NCBI GenBank assembly: GCA_937934655.1
Contig: CALGZB010000120.1
Location: 1 to 45,396 of the forward strand
Reading direction: 5' to 3'
DNA from: an uncultured Acidimicrobiales bacterium
GTDB taxonomy: Bacteria; Actinomycetota; Acidimicrobiia; Acidimicrobiales; SHLQ01
Length of the DNA stretch: 45,396 nucleotides
Each line of letters starts with the position of its first letter. The first letter of the stretch is position 1. A program made the position numbers and the translations under genes. The notes below the pieces were generated by a model. That model did no database searches, was not told the DNA's origin, and saw nothing but the letters and a program-made list of their open reading frames with translations. Positions 25,461 to 33,256 of the stretch are shown in pieces.

Positions 25461-26660
25461 ATGGGTTCGCACGGAATCAAAGACCAAGTCGCCGTTATCG
25501 GTATGGGTTGTATCCCGTTCCGCGAGCACTGGGAAGCCAGCCTCGATGACATGCTCATCGATGCCGCCGTGCTCACGTGCGAATCAGCAGGCGTTGCGAA
25601 AGACGACATCGACGCGTTTTGGTTTGGGACCTCGCAGTCAGCGGCTTCGGGTCTGTCGCTGTCGATTCCGCTGAAGCTCGAAGGCAAGCCGGTCACTCGA
25701 GTCGAGAACTACTGCGCAACCGGGTCAGAAGCGTTGCGCCAGGCCAGCTATGCCGTGGCCAGCGGCGCCTACGACGTGGCGATGGCTATTGGTGCGGAGA
25801 AAGTGAAGGACGGCGGCTATCAGGGCCTCAACGCCTTCCCGATTCCTCACGATGGCACCAAGCGGAGTCTCACGGCCGCCGGCATGTACAGCCTCATTCT
25901 CCCGGCCTACGCCCAGAAATACGGCGTCGATGAATCCGAACTCCGGATGGTGCTGGCCAAGATCGCCGAGAAGAATCACTACAACGGCGCCCGCAATCCA
26001 CTTGCGCAGTTCCGCCGCGAAGTCTCGGCCGAAAAGATCTGTGGCATGGCTGCGGTTGCGGGTCAGCTCAGCGTGTTTGATTGCGCCGGAGTGGCCGACG
26101 GTGCGGCCGCTGCCATCGTGGTGCGAGCCGAAGACGCACACAAATATTGCGACGACCCCCTCTACATCAAGGCGCTCTCCTTCGTCTCTGGCAATGGCTC
26201 GGGCGTCACCGACCCGGACTACGACTTCACCAGCTTGCCCGAGTGCAAGATGGCGGCCGACGACGCCTATGCCCAGGCCGGCGTCACCAATCCACGCGAA
26301 GAGATCGCGCTGGCCGAAGTGCATGACTGCTTCACGCCAACCGAACTTCTCCTGATGGAAGATCTCGGTTTCAGCGAACCGGGCACGGCCTGGCGCGATG
26401 TGCTCGACGGAACGTTCCACCTCGATGGCGACCTCCCCGTGAACCCCGATGGCGGCCTCAAAGCATTCGGCCATCCGGTCGGAGCATCGGGACTTCGTAT
26501 GCACTACGAGTTGTGGCAACAGCTTCGTGGCAAAGCCGAAGACGATCGCCAGATCGACCTGTCCAAACGCGACCGTAAGCTCGGGTTGGTTCACAACCTG
26601 GGCGGCTACCCGGGCGAGATGGTCGGCTTCGTCAGCATTCTTGGTACCGAGCTGGACTGA
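25461..26660 (+). CDS. Thiolase / SCP2-type acetyl-CoA acetyltransferase
   Basis: The 399-residue protein begins at ATG 25461. It carries the nucleophilic cysteine in VENYCATGSEALRQA (about residue 90), the VHDCFT histidine-cysteine motif and the GHPVGASG loop with the conserved histidine, so the condensing/thiolytic triad is intact. It belongs to the acetyl-CoA acetyltransferase branch related to SCP2 thiolases (archaeal acetoacetyl-CoA thiolase, lipid-transfer proteins). It presumably acts with the preceding HMGCS-DUF35 fusion, from which 73 bases separate it. The substrate could be acetyl-CoA or a longer 3-ketoacyl-CoA. Its TGA lies next to the putative promoter of the following protease gene. 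Confidence 0.9.
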   Translation: MGSHGIKDQVAVIGMGCIPFREHWEASLDDMLIDAAVLTCESAGVAKDDIDAFWFGTSQSAASGLSLSIPLKLEGKPVTRVENYCATGSEALRQASYAVASGAYDVAMAIGAEKVKDGGYQGLNAFPIPHDGTKRSLTAAGMYSLILPAYAQKYGVDESELRMVLAKIAEKNHYNGARNPLAQFRREVSAEKICGMAAVAGQLSVFDCAGVADGAAAAIVVRAEDAHKYCDDPLYIKALSFVSGNGSGVTDPDYDFTSLPECKMAADDAYAQAGVTNPREEIALAEVHDCFTPTELLLMEDLGFSEPGTAWRDVLDGTFHLDGDLPVNPDGGLKAFGHPVGASGLRMHYELWQQLRGKAEDDRQIDLSKRDRKLGLVHNLGGYPGEMVGFVSILGTELD

Positions 26661-26686
26661 CGTAGCTGCTCGCAGGTCGCTACCAT
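26657..26686 (+). promoter_or_regulatory. Putative promoter of a leaderless site-2 protease gene
   Basis: CTGACG at 26657-26662 (a -35-like box overlapping the thiolase stop) and TACCAT at 26681-26686 are 18 bases apart. The TACCAT ends seven bases before the GTG at 26694, and there is no ribosome-binding site. This is the geometry of an actinobacterial leaderless transcript. Confidence 0.42.
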
Positions 26687-26693
26687 CTAGGGC

Positions 26694-28103
26694 GTGACCA
26701 CCGCGACTCCTACACCGACCCCTCGACCTCCTGTGGTTGCGTCGGGGCGTGGTCTGAACTTTTCGCTGTTCGGGTTTCCGGTCAGTATCGACCTCAGCTT
26801 TTTCCTTATCGGTGCCGTCATTGCCTTCCAGGTAGTGAGCCTCCGCTGGGTGGCGCTTCTGTGGGTGGCGATGTTTTTGGTCGTCATCGCCGCATCGGTT
26901 CTGGTTCACGAGCTTGGCCATGCGTTTGCCGCTCGTGCGTTGGGCGCCCACCCGACTATTCGATTGCACGTTATGGGTGGGGTTACCCAGTTCATGCCGC
27001 CCCAGCCGCCAACTCGGTTGCAGACGATTGGCGTCAGCTTGGCTGGTCCGTTTGCCGGGTTCGCTCTTGGCCTCATTGTGCTCCTGGCCCGACAGGTGGT
27101 GGAAGATCCCGTCGCCGGTGGCCTGGCCGACAATGCCTGGCGTTTCTTGATTCTCATCAACCTGGGTTGGGGTGCGATCAACCTTGCTCCGGTGCTACCC
27201 CTCGATGGCGGCCACGTGATGGAAAGCTTGATTCCAGGGAACGAAGTGCAACGGCGGCGAGTGGCGGCACTCGTTTCCATCGCTGTTGGGGTTGGCCTTG
27301 CGCTGTTCTTCTGGAAGTCGATGGACAACATGGGAATCGCTGCATTCCTCTTTGCGATGTTCGCCGCCCAAAACGTGGGTGTGGTTGGCGCCACTACCAA
27401 ACGCTCGACCAAACGGTTCGAAGATCGTGACGAGCTCGAAGCGGCTATCGGCCGGCTTAACACCGGCGACAACACCGCGTTGGATTCGCTCGAACTGCTG
27501 GCGCGCGAGTCACGCGACGCCACTGTGCAGAAGTACTCGAAGATGTTGGTAGTCGAACGTTCGGCCACCGGCGGCAACGTCGCGGTTGCGCGCCGTCAAC
27601 TCACCGAGCTGCCTGGCAAGGTTCACCCGGCCCTCTACGGGCTTGTGGCGCTTCACGAGGGTGATCCATCGGCTATCGGCCAGCTGGGTGACGCAATGGA
27701 GGCTGAGCCCAGTCCAGCGGCGGCTCACATCATGACGTTGGGGTATATCGGCGCCGGTCGGGCTAACGACATCGTCACGGTCATTGGTTCTGGCCCCGCA
27801 ACCTGGCTGACCCCGTCGATTCTTGGTTCGGTGCAGCACACCCTGCACTCCCGCAACTTTGTTGAGGCTGGGGTGCAGATTGGCGAGCTGCATCTTGCGA
27901 GCGTGGCCGAACCCACCGCCAAGGCGTATTACAACACGGCCTGCGGATGGGCCCGGCTCGGTAATCCGGAGCGAGCAATGACTCGTTTGTCTGAGGCGAT
28001 CGACCGGGGTTGGAGCGACCGAAACACCCTCGACGCCGATCTCGATTTTGCGCCGTATCGACACACCGTCGAGTACGGCGCGCTCCGGGGTCGACTCTCC
28101 TAA
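26694..28103 (+). CDS. M50 site-2 protease family membrane metalloprotease with C-terminal TPR-like region
   Basis: The GTG-started 469-residue protein has a Pro/Thr-rich head and about six membrane helices in the first 230 residues. The zinc motif HELGH is in LVHELGHAFAARALG (about residue 80), and the third ligand is in the NLAPVLPLDGGHV motif. This makes it an intramembrane zinc protease of the SpoIVFB/Rip3 kind without a CBS domain. A soluble cytoplasmic half follows from about residue 240; its helical pairs (AYYNTACGWARLGNPERAMT) resemble tetratricopeptides and may recruit substrates. Such enzymes release membrane-bound anti-sigma factors or regulators. A possible client in this window, the membrane-anchored sigma-like protein at 37269-38096, is only a speculation. 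Confidence 0.9.
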   Translation: MTTATPTPTPRPPVVASGRGLNFSLFGFPVSIDLSFFLIGAVIAFQVVSLRWVALLWVAMFLVVIAASVLVHELGHAFAARALGAHPTIRLHVMGGVTQFMPPQPPTRLQTIGVSLAGPFAGFALGLIVLLARQVVEDPVAGGLADNAWRFLILINLGWGAINLAPVLPLDGGHVMESLIPGNEVQRRRVAALVSIAVGVGLALFFWKSMDNMGIAAFLFAMFAAQNVGVVGATTKRSTKRFEDRDELEAAIGRLNTGDNTALDSLELLARESRDATVQKYSKMLVVERSATGGNVAVARRQLTELPGKVHPALYGLVALHEGDPSAIGQLGDAMEAEPSPAAAHIMTLGYIGAGRANDIVTVIGSGPATWLTPSILGSVQHTLHSRNFVEAGVQIGELHLASVAEPTAKAYYNTACGWARLGNPERAMTRLSEAIDRGWSDRNTLDADLDFAPYRHTVEYGALRGRLS

Positions 28104-28210
28104 CTCCAAGAGCGCAGCTCTGGGTGTTCGAAGAGCAAACGCGTACCTATTTTCTGTCGCGGCGCCGTCGATGGCATGATCCGATGCAGACCGACCAAGA
28201 GGGTGCGCTG

Positions 28211-29023
28211 ATGATTGAGCTGGAACATGTTGAAGTAGCCGTGGACGGGGTGACGGCATCGATCACGATGAACATCCCCGCCAAGCTAAACCCTCTGGGT
28301 ACGGCGATGCTGAAGGAGCTCGCCCTCGCCGCTCGGTTTATCGACACCCAGCCCGAGGTGAAGGTGGTCCTCGTCTCGGGCGCTGGACGAGTATTTTCGG
28401 CTGGCGCCGACGTGACGGCCTTCGGCAGCGGGGCAACCACATCGGACCCGGTTGTCGACGGCGATGCTGGTCGGCTCATGGCCGAGGCACTGGAGCGAAT
28501 GCGGGCGGTGGCCGTTGCGAAGATTCACGGTTGGTGCGTTGGTGGGGGACTGGTTGTGGCTGCTGCCTGCGATCTTCGGATCGCGGCCGACGACGCAATG
28601 TTCAGTATCCCCGAGATCGACCTGGGTATTCCGCTGGCATGGGGTGGCATTCCTCGCTTGGTCCGCGAGATCGGGCCGGCGCTCACCAAAGAACTTGTAA
28701 TGACCTGCCGCCCGTTCGATGCAGCCGAAGGAAAGGCCGCCGGGTTCCTGAACCGGGTTGTGCCTGCCGAACAGCTCGACGCCGAGGTCGACGCTCTTAT
28801 GGAGACGCTTGCGTCAAAGCCGCGGTATGCCCTGCTTGCTACCAAGGCGCACACCAATGCGGTCACGAACCAGATGGTCGGCACCGACCGGTCTTGGTCT
28901 GATGCTGACGGACTCCTCGTGGGGCTCCGCGATAAAGAAGGACGCGAGAGCGCTCAGCGTTACCTCGCGAACATGAAGGCCGACAAGGCCGACAAGGCCG
29001 ACAAGGCCGATAAGGCCAAGTAA
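28211..29023 (+). CDS. Enoyl-CoA hydratase/isomerase (crotonase) family protein
   Basis: The start at ATG 28211 is fixed by AAGAGGG seven bases upstream; longer readings begin inside the protease gene. The 270-residue protein has the crotonase oxyanion elements SGAGRVFSAGAD and HGWCVGGGL, and MFSIPEIDLGIPLAWGG. Glu135 matches the second catalytic glutamate of hydratases (Glu164 of the rat enzyme). The first (Glu144) is replaced by Val115, so a plain hydratase mechanism is doubtful; isomerase, thioesterase or other crotonase chemistry is possible. The last residues are five K-A-D units followed by Lys-Ala-Lys, encoded by a 9-bp repeat. It lies just downstream of the M50 gene and starts a run of CoA genes. 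Confidence 0.85.
   Translation: MIELEHVEVAVDGVTASITMNIPAKLNPLGTAMLKELALAARFIDTQPEVKVVLVSGAGRVFSAGADVTAFGSGATTSDPVVDGDAGRLMAEALERMRAVAVAKIHGWCVGGGLVVAAACDLRIAADDAMFSIPEIDLGIPLAWGGIPRLVREIGPALTKELVMTCRPFDAAEGKAAGFLNRVVPAEQLDAEVDALMETLASKPRYALLATKAHTNAVTNQMVGTDRSWSDADGLLVGLRDKEGRESAQRYLANMKADKADKADKADKAK
28976..29020 (+). repeat. 9-bp tandem repeat coding a Lys-Ala-Asp tail
   Basis: Five copies of aaggccgac (the fifth with a silent change to gat) end in aaggccaag, immediately before the TAA of the crotonase gene. The repeat keeps frame and adds about 15 charged residues. Confidence 0.9.
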
Positions 29024-29044
29024 GCCGAGTAGGCCGCTGGGTAG

Positions 29045-29968
29045 TTAGCGGGCGGTGACGCTCGCGCAGGTGGTTGCTGCGCTGTAGCTGCCATCGGCAA
29101 AGACTGCCGAGATTCTTACGGAGCCCGTTGTGCCCGACCCAATGTCGAGTTTGAGCGAGGTGAACGCAACTCGGTCGTAGTACACCGACCCGCTGTTGAC
29201 CTTGAGGGCGAACACGTAGGAGACCGCTTCGTCGACCGCTGGATAGCTTACGAGAATGGCGCCATCGAGGGCTTCGGACTTGCAGTCGCCGGTGGAGCCG
29301 TCATAGGTGCGAGCGGTTCCGCAGTCGACGGCCGGGCTGTAGGTTCCGTCGGCGAACACGGCCGAGACGGCGAGGCTGACGTCCATGTTTGGTGGTACAG
29401 CGATGACGGTTGAGGCATTGCCAACCCGGTCGTATCGCAACGCTCCCGAGTAACGGAGGGCGTAGACATATTCCACTGCTCCGTCTACCGGGTGCCAGGT
29501 GGCCGAAACTCCGGTGGCTTCAGCGGCAACGTTGCATCCGCCATCAGTCGGCGGTTGGGTTGCTGGTGGCTGGGTTGCTGGTGGCTGTGTTGCTGGTGGG
29601 CCACCTGCGCCGTCAACGGTGCAGATCGTAGAGTTGGAGGTTGCCCCGCCAACGACGGCGGCCACCCGAAGCGCAGTGACTCGGCCCTGATCGCTCGGAA
29701 TGAAGAGCGACGACTCGCCGGTGCGATCGAACCGCTCTGGGCCGTTGTTGTAGCGGGTGCCATAGACGTATTCGCCAACGTTTGGCACGGCGCTCCAGAA
29801 GACGAATGCGCCGGCATCGGCATTGGTTACGGCGCAAACATCCGGGGCAGCAATTCCGCCCTGTGCTGAGGCTGGCGCGAGGTCAATACCTACCAACCCC
29901 ACAATTCCGGCGACCAGGGCGAGGAGTGAGATGAGAAAGACGCGAATGCTATGAAAGATACTCAACAT
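29045..29968 (-). CDS. Secreted protein with three Tyr/Arg repeats and a Pro-Ala-Thr linker
   Basis: I choose the ATG at 29968; longer readings add residues with no signal-like character. The product of about 307 residues begins with a long signal peptide or anchor (SIRVFLISLLALVAGIVGLVG, then APASAQ). Three related beta-rich repeats follow, each with a YVYxxRY or YVFALKV strand, an (F/Y)DR turn, a hydrophobic strand and a pair of cysteines far apart. A linker of three PPATQ units (15-bp DNA repeats at 29557-29601) separates repeat 1 from 2. The repeats look fibronectin- or Ig-like, but I cannot name a family. It is the only minus-strand gene in this stretch, convergent with the crotonase gene. 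Confidence 0.75.
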   Translation of the reverse strand: MLSIFHSIRVFLISLLALVAGIVGLVGIDLAPASAQGGIAAPDVCAVTNADAGAFVFWSAVPNVGEYVYGTRYNNGPERFDRTGESSLFIPSDQGRVTALRVAAVVGGATSNSTICTVDGAGGPPATQPPATQPPATQPPTDGGCNVAAEATGVSATWHPVDGAVEYVYALRYSGALRYDRVGNASTVIAVPPNMDVSLAVSAVFADGTYSPAVDCGTARTYDGSTGDCKSEALDGAILVSYPAVDEAVSYVFALKVNSGSVYYDRVAFTSLKLDIGSGTTGSVRISAVFADGSYSAATTCASVTAR

Positions 29969-30134
29969 AATCCGAAAGGTAGAGGAAATAATGAAACATT
30001 GCCCATTCCACAATTATCACTTCACCAACATTGGTCTCACGTGTCACGCGGTTGCTGGGTGGTTTTGATCCGGATTTCGATGCGGAATTTTGAACGTTTC
30101 GTCGGCTCTTGGAGAGCGGTGCTAAAACTCGCCC

Positions 30135-31139
30135 ATGTTTAACGCTCTAGTTCTGCGCAAAGAAGAAGCTGGCGAAGAGACGACGTTCTCCGCCGACGTC
30201 ACCCAACTCGATGATTCGGACTTGCCCGAAGGCCCCGACATGAATGTCACCGTCGACGTCGACTACTCGACCATCAACTACAAAGACGGCTTGGCCATCA
30301 CCAACACGTCGCCCGTCGTGCGGACGTGGCCAATGGTTCCGGGCGTCGACTTTGCAGGAACGGTCAGCGAAAGTCGCAATGACTCCTTTGCGGTAGGCGA
30401 CCGCGTCGTGCTCAACGGCTGGGATGTCGGCGAGAAGCACTGGGGCGGCCTCTCTCAGAAGGCACGCGTAAGCGCCGATTGGCTGACCCCACTCGACGAT
30501 GCGATGAGTACCCGGAACGCTGCGGCCATTGGCACCGCCGGATACACAGCGATGCTTTGTGTGATTGCCCTCGAACAACACAACGTCAATCCCGACTCGG
30601 GCCCGATCATCGTTACTGGTGCCGCCGGCGGGGTGGGTTCCACCGCCGTGGCCATCTTGTCGAAGCTTGGCTATGAAGTCGTGGCATCCACTGGGCGACC
30701 CGAAGAGTCCGACTACCTCACTGCGCTTGGCGCCAACGAGATCATCGACCGCGAAGAACTCTCGGGTCCGGCCCGACCGCTCAACAAGACCCGCTTTGCT
30801 GGCGGCGTCGACGCGGTCGGAAGCCACACCCTTGCCAACGTGTTGTCGATGACCCAACCCGACGGATGTGTCGCTGCCTGTGGTCTTGCCCAGGGAATGG
30901 ATCTGCCGTCGTCGGTAGCCCCGTTCATCCTCCGGGGTGTGACGTTGGCCGGGATCAACTCGGTCCACGTTCCCCAGTCACGTCGCAAGGTGGCATGGGA
31001 GCGTCTGGCAACCGACCTCGACATCGCAAAGCTCGAGTCGATGACCACCGAGGTTCCTCTGGCGGGCGTCATCGATGTTGCCAATGACATCATCGAAGGC
31101 AAGGTTCGCGGCCGAGTCGTCGTCAACGTCAACGCCTAG
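30135..31139 (+). CDS. acuI: AcuI/YhdH-type zinc-independent MDR oxidoreductase (acrylyl-CoA reductase-like)
   Basis: The 334-residue medium-chain reductase has the AcuI/YhdH signature: [10 protein letters not shown] at the start, [23 protein letters not shown] and the NADPH loop [36 protein letters not shown] and a [20 protein letters not shown] tail complete it. The family reduces acrylyl-CoA to propionyl-CoA (3-hydroxypropionate or DMSP metabolism); the zinc ligands of alcohol dehydrogenases are absent, as expected. The start is the ATG at 30135; no good ribosome-binding site is seen. The next gene, an Mct-like CoA transferase, is 57 bases downstream on the same strand, which points to a common propionate/mesaconate-type pathway, though AcuI also occurs as a general quinone/acrylyl detoxifier. 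Confidence 0.87.
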   Translation: MFNALVLRKEEAGEETTFSADVTQLDDSDLPEGPDMNVTVDVDYSTINYKDGLAITNTSPVVRTWPMVPGVDFAGTVSESRNDSFAVGDRVVLNGWDVGEKHWGGLSQKARVSADWLTPLDDAMSTRNAAAIGTAGYTAMLCVIALEQHNVNPDSGPIIVTGAAGGVGSTAVAILSKLGYEVVASTGRPEESDYLTALGANEIIDREELSGPARPLNKTRFAGGVDAVGSHTLANVLSMTQPDGCVAACGLAQGMDLPSSVAPFILRGVTLAGINSVHVPQSRRKVAWERLATDLDIAKLESMTTEVPLAGVIDVANDIIEGKVRGRVVVNVNA

Positions 31140-31196
31140 TCAAAACGCTCTCGCAGCAGAGCTTGACCGGATCAGCCGAGGCAGGAAAGTAACGCC

Positions 31197-32411
31197 ATGT
31201 ATCAACTTCTTGACGGACTTCGAGTTATCGAAGGGTCGGCCTTTGTGGCCGCGCCATCGGGCGGCATGACGCTTGCCCAACTGGGAGCCGAAGTCATCCG
31301 ATTCGACACGATCGGCGGCGGCATCGACTACAAGCGATGGCCACTGTCTGAATCTGGCGACTCGATTTACTGGGCCAGTCTCAACAAGGGCAAGAAGTCG
31401 GTGGCTATCGACCTTCGGTCCGAAGAGGGCCGTGAACTTCTCACTGCGATGATCGCGAAGCCAGGGCCCGAGGGCGGGATCTTCCTCTCGAACTTTCCGG
31501 CTCGAGGGTGGATGTCCTACGACAATCTGCGCAGCCATCGTGACGACCTCATTATGGTGAACCTCACCGGCAACGCCGACGGTTCGACGGCCCTCGACTA
31601 CACGGTGAACTGCGCGGTTGGTTACCCGGACGCCACTGGCCCGGTCGGGTCTACCGACCCCATCAACCATGTGCTCCCAGCGTGGGATCTCATCGCCGGA
31701 CAACAAGCTGCGCTTGGTGTGCTCGCTGCCGAGCGGCACCGGACCCGCACCGGCGACGGTCAGCTCGTTGCGTTGTCGCTCGCCGACATCGCGCTCATGG
31801 CCGTCTCAAACTTGGGTCATGTTGCCGAGGCACAAATCAACAACGAAGAACGGCCTCGGTACGGCAACGATCTGTATGGCGCGTACGGCCACGACTTTGC
31901 GACCAACGACGGTCGCCGGGTCATGGTTGTCGGAATCACGTCGCGCCAGTGGTCGAGTCTTCTCGCCTGCACCGAGAGTGAAGCCGCAGTTGCCCAACTC
32001 GCGGCCGACAACAACCTTGACTTTGCCATCGAAGGCGACCGGTTCGCGGCCCGAGACCGCATTACCGCTCTCCTCGAACCGTGGTTTGCTCGCCATTCAC
32101 TCGCTGACGCATCGGCCAAACTCGATCACCACGACGTTTGCTGGGGTCCGTACCAGACCTTTCAGCAACTGGTGAACGAAGATGAACGCTGCTCGTCAGC
32201 GAACCCGATGTTCCAGTCGGTCGAGCATCCACAACTCGGTGAGTTCCTGATGAATGGTTCGACCCTCAACTTCTCGGCGCTCGACCGAGTGCCGGTTGGT
32301 CGAGCGCCCGTTCTTGGCGAACACACCGACCAAGTGTTAACCGAACTCCTCGGCCTCAGCGATGCCGAAATCGGCGATCTGCACGATCGCGGAGTTGTGG
32401 CAGGCAAATAG
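31197..32411 (+). CDS. Class III CoA transferase, 2-methylfumaryl-CoA isomerase (Mct)-like
   Basis: The 404-residue protein follows AGGAAAG by seven bases. It opens LLDGLRVIEGSAFVAAPSGG and MTLAQLGAEVIRFD, and its GGIDYKRWP, NFPARGWMSYD, INHVLPAWDLIAGQ and LGEHTDQVL segments match what I remember of mesaconyl-CoA C1:C4 CoA transferase from Chloroflexus. That enzyme moves CoA within 2-methylfumaryl-CoA in the 3-hydroxypropionate bicycle. Asp164 in PAWD is the expected nucleophile that forms the aspartyl-CoA mixed anhydride. Homologues occur in heterotrophs without the bicycle, so the exact substrate is open. The companion hydratases (Mch, Meh) and malyl-CoA lyase are not in the window. It is probably co-transcribed with the AcuI-like reductase. 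Confidence 0.85.
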   Translation: MYQLLDGLRVIEGSAFVAAPSGGMTLAQLGAEVIRFDTIGGGIDYKRWPLSESGDSIYWASLNKGKKSVAIDLRSEEGRELLTAMIAKPGPEGGIFLSNFPARGWMSYDNLRSHRDDLIMVNLTGNADGSTALDYTVNCAVGYPDATGPVGSTDPINHVLPAWDLIAGQQAALGVLAAERHRTRTGDGQLVALSLADIALMAVSNLGHVAEAQINNEERPRYGNDLYGAYGHDFATNDGRRVMVVGITSRQWSSLLACTESEAAVAQLAADNNLDFAIEGDRFAARDRITALLEPWFARHSLADASAKLDHHDVCWGPYQTFQQLVNEDERCSSANPMFQSVEHPQLGEFLMNGSTLNFSALDRVPVGRAPVLGEHTDQVLTELLGLSDAEIGDLHDRGVVAGK

Positions 32412-32430
32412 GCCCGGGTTAACGTCAGGC

Positions 32431-32538
32431 GTGGAACTGGTTCTTACCTTGGCGATACCGATTGCCGTCGCCGCCGGCGGAATGCTGCTCGGGTGGCGTT
32501 ACTCGAAAGCTGGACGTCGACCAGGTAAGCGACGCTAG
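32431..32538 (+). CDS. Small single-pass membrane protein (35 residues)
   Basis: A GTG at 32431 opens a 35-codon frame with one hydrophobic helix (ELVLTLAIPIAVAAGGMLLG) followed by a strongly basic end (GRRPGKRR), a typical N-out/C-in small membrane protein. It sits in the 148-base gap between the CoA transferase and the next membrane protein, on the same strand. No strong ribosome-binding site is seen. The coding case rests on the amphipathic design and location only. Confidence 0.4.
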   Translation: MELVLTLAIPIAVAAGGMLLGWRYSKAGRRPGKRR

Positions 32539-32559
32539 CGATTTTTCCGGAGGTACGGA

Positions 32560-33201
32560 ATGGGTTCGATCGAAGTTCTTATCCTGCTGTCTTTTCCGAT
32601 CGCCTTGGCCGTGCCGGTGCTTGCCGTTCGTTTCCTCGGCAGCTCGCTCGTCCGCGGTTCAGGCGCCGATCGAACGATCGTCGTGCCGATTGCTGATACT
32701 CGTGCCGCACCGCTTCCAATGGTTTGCGCGAAGACGGGTCTGAAAGCTCACGGGTTAGCCGAAGAGCGCTCCGAGTCGCTTCCTGCTGCCTGGTTCGCGC
32801 TTCTCCTTCTCGGGCCCATTGGGATCGTTGCCTTGGCTCTGGTGTGGGCCACACGCGGCGGCCGAGGTGCTCAGCTCGATATCCCGCTCAGCACCCAGGC
32901 GCTCGAGACCATTACGAAGACGGCTCGCGACTCGCTCGTCCTCGCAGCAGCTGCAGGCATCACGCTTCTCGTCTTCGTCATAACCTTGGCAAGTGGCGCA
33001 GCAGGACTGCTGCAGGTCGCCGCTGGCGCTCTGGCTATCGCTTCGTTGATCGGTTGGATGTACACAACAACCGTGGCGAGAATGTCACGGGTCCGGCTCC
33101 GCCTCGACCCGTCAAAGAAACTGCTGCACCTCGATGGGGTGCACCCTGGCTTCGTATCCGCCGTGCAAAAGCAGGCGCAACGCAAAGGGCTTTTGCCCTA
33201 G
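32560..33201 (+). CDS. Uncharacterised membrane protein (213 residues)
   Basis: A GGAGG seven bases before the ATG at 32560 makes the start clear. There are four hydrophobic segments: residues 4-22, about 75-97, 127-148 and 150-170. A loop between the first two contains a Cys and the segment PMVCAKTGLKAHG, and the C-terminus is basic and soluble. I recognise no family. The stop codon falls inside a 22-bp tandem repeat shared with the convergent acyl-CoA ligase gene. Its neighbours do not suggest a role. Confidence 0.75.
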   Translation: MGSIEVLILLSFPIALAVPVLAVRFLGSSLVRGSGADRTIVVPIADTRAAPLPMVCAKTGLKAHGLAEERSESLPAAWFALLLLGPIGIVALALVWATRGGRGAQLDIPLSTQALETITKTARDSLVLAAAAGITLLVFVITLASGAAGLLQVAAGALAIASLIGWMYTTTVARMSRVRLRLDPSKKLLHLDGVHPGFVSAVQKQAQRKGLLP

Positions 33202-33256
33202 TCGGCGGCGCCTTTTGCCCTAGTCGGCGGCGCCTTCTGCCCTAATCGGCAGCGGC
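33191..33256. repeat. Three 22-bp repeats carrying stop codons for both strands
   Basis: Two exact copies of a 22-base unit (33191-33212, 33213-33234) and one degenerate copy (33235-33256) bridge the 3' ends of two convergent genes. Each exact unit contains the palindrome CTAG read as TAG in the plus-strand gene frame and as TAG after Ala-Ala-Asp on the minus strand. The ligase now stops in the outermost degenerate copy. Confidence 0.88.
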
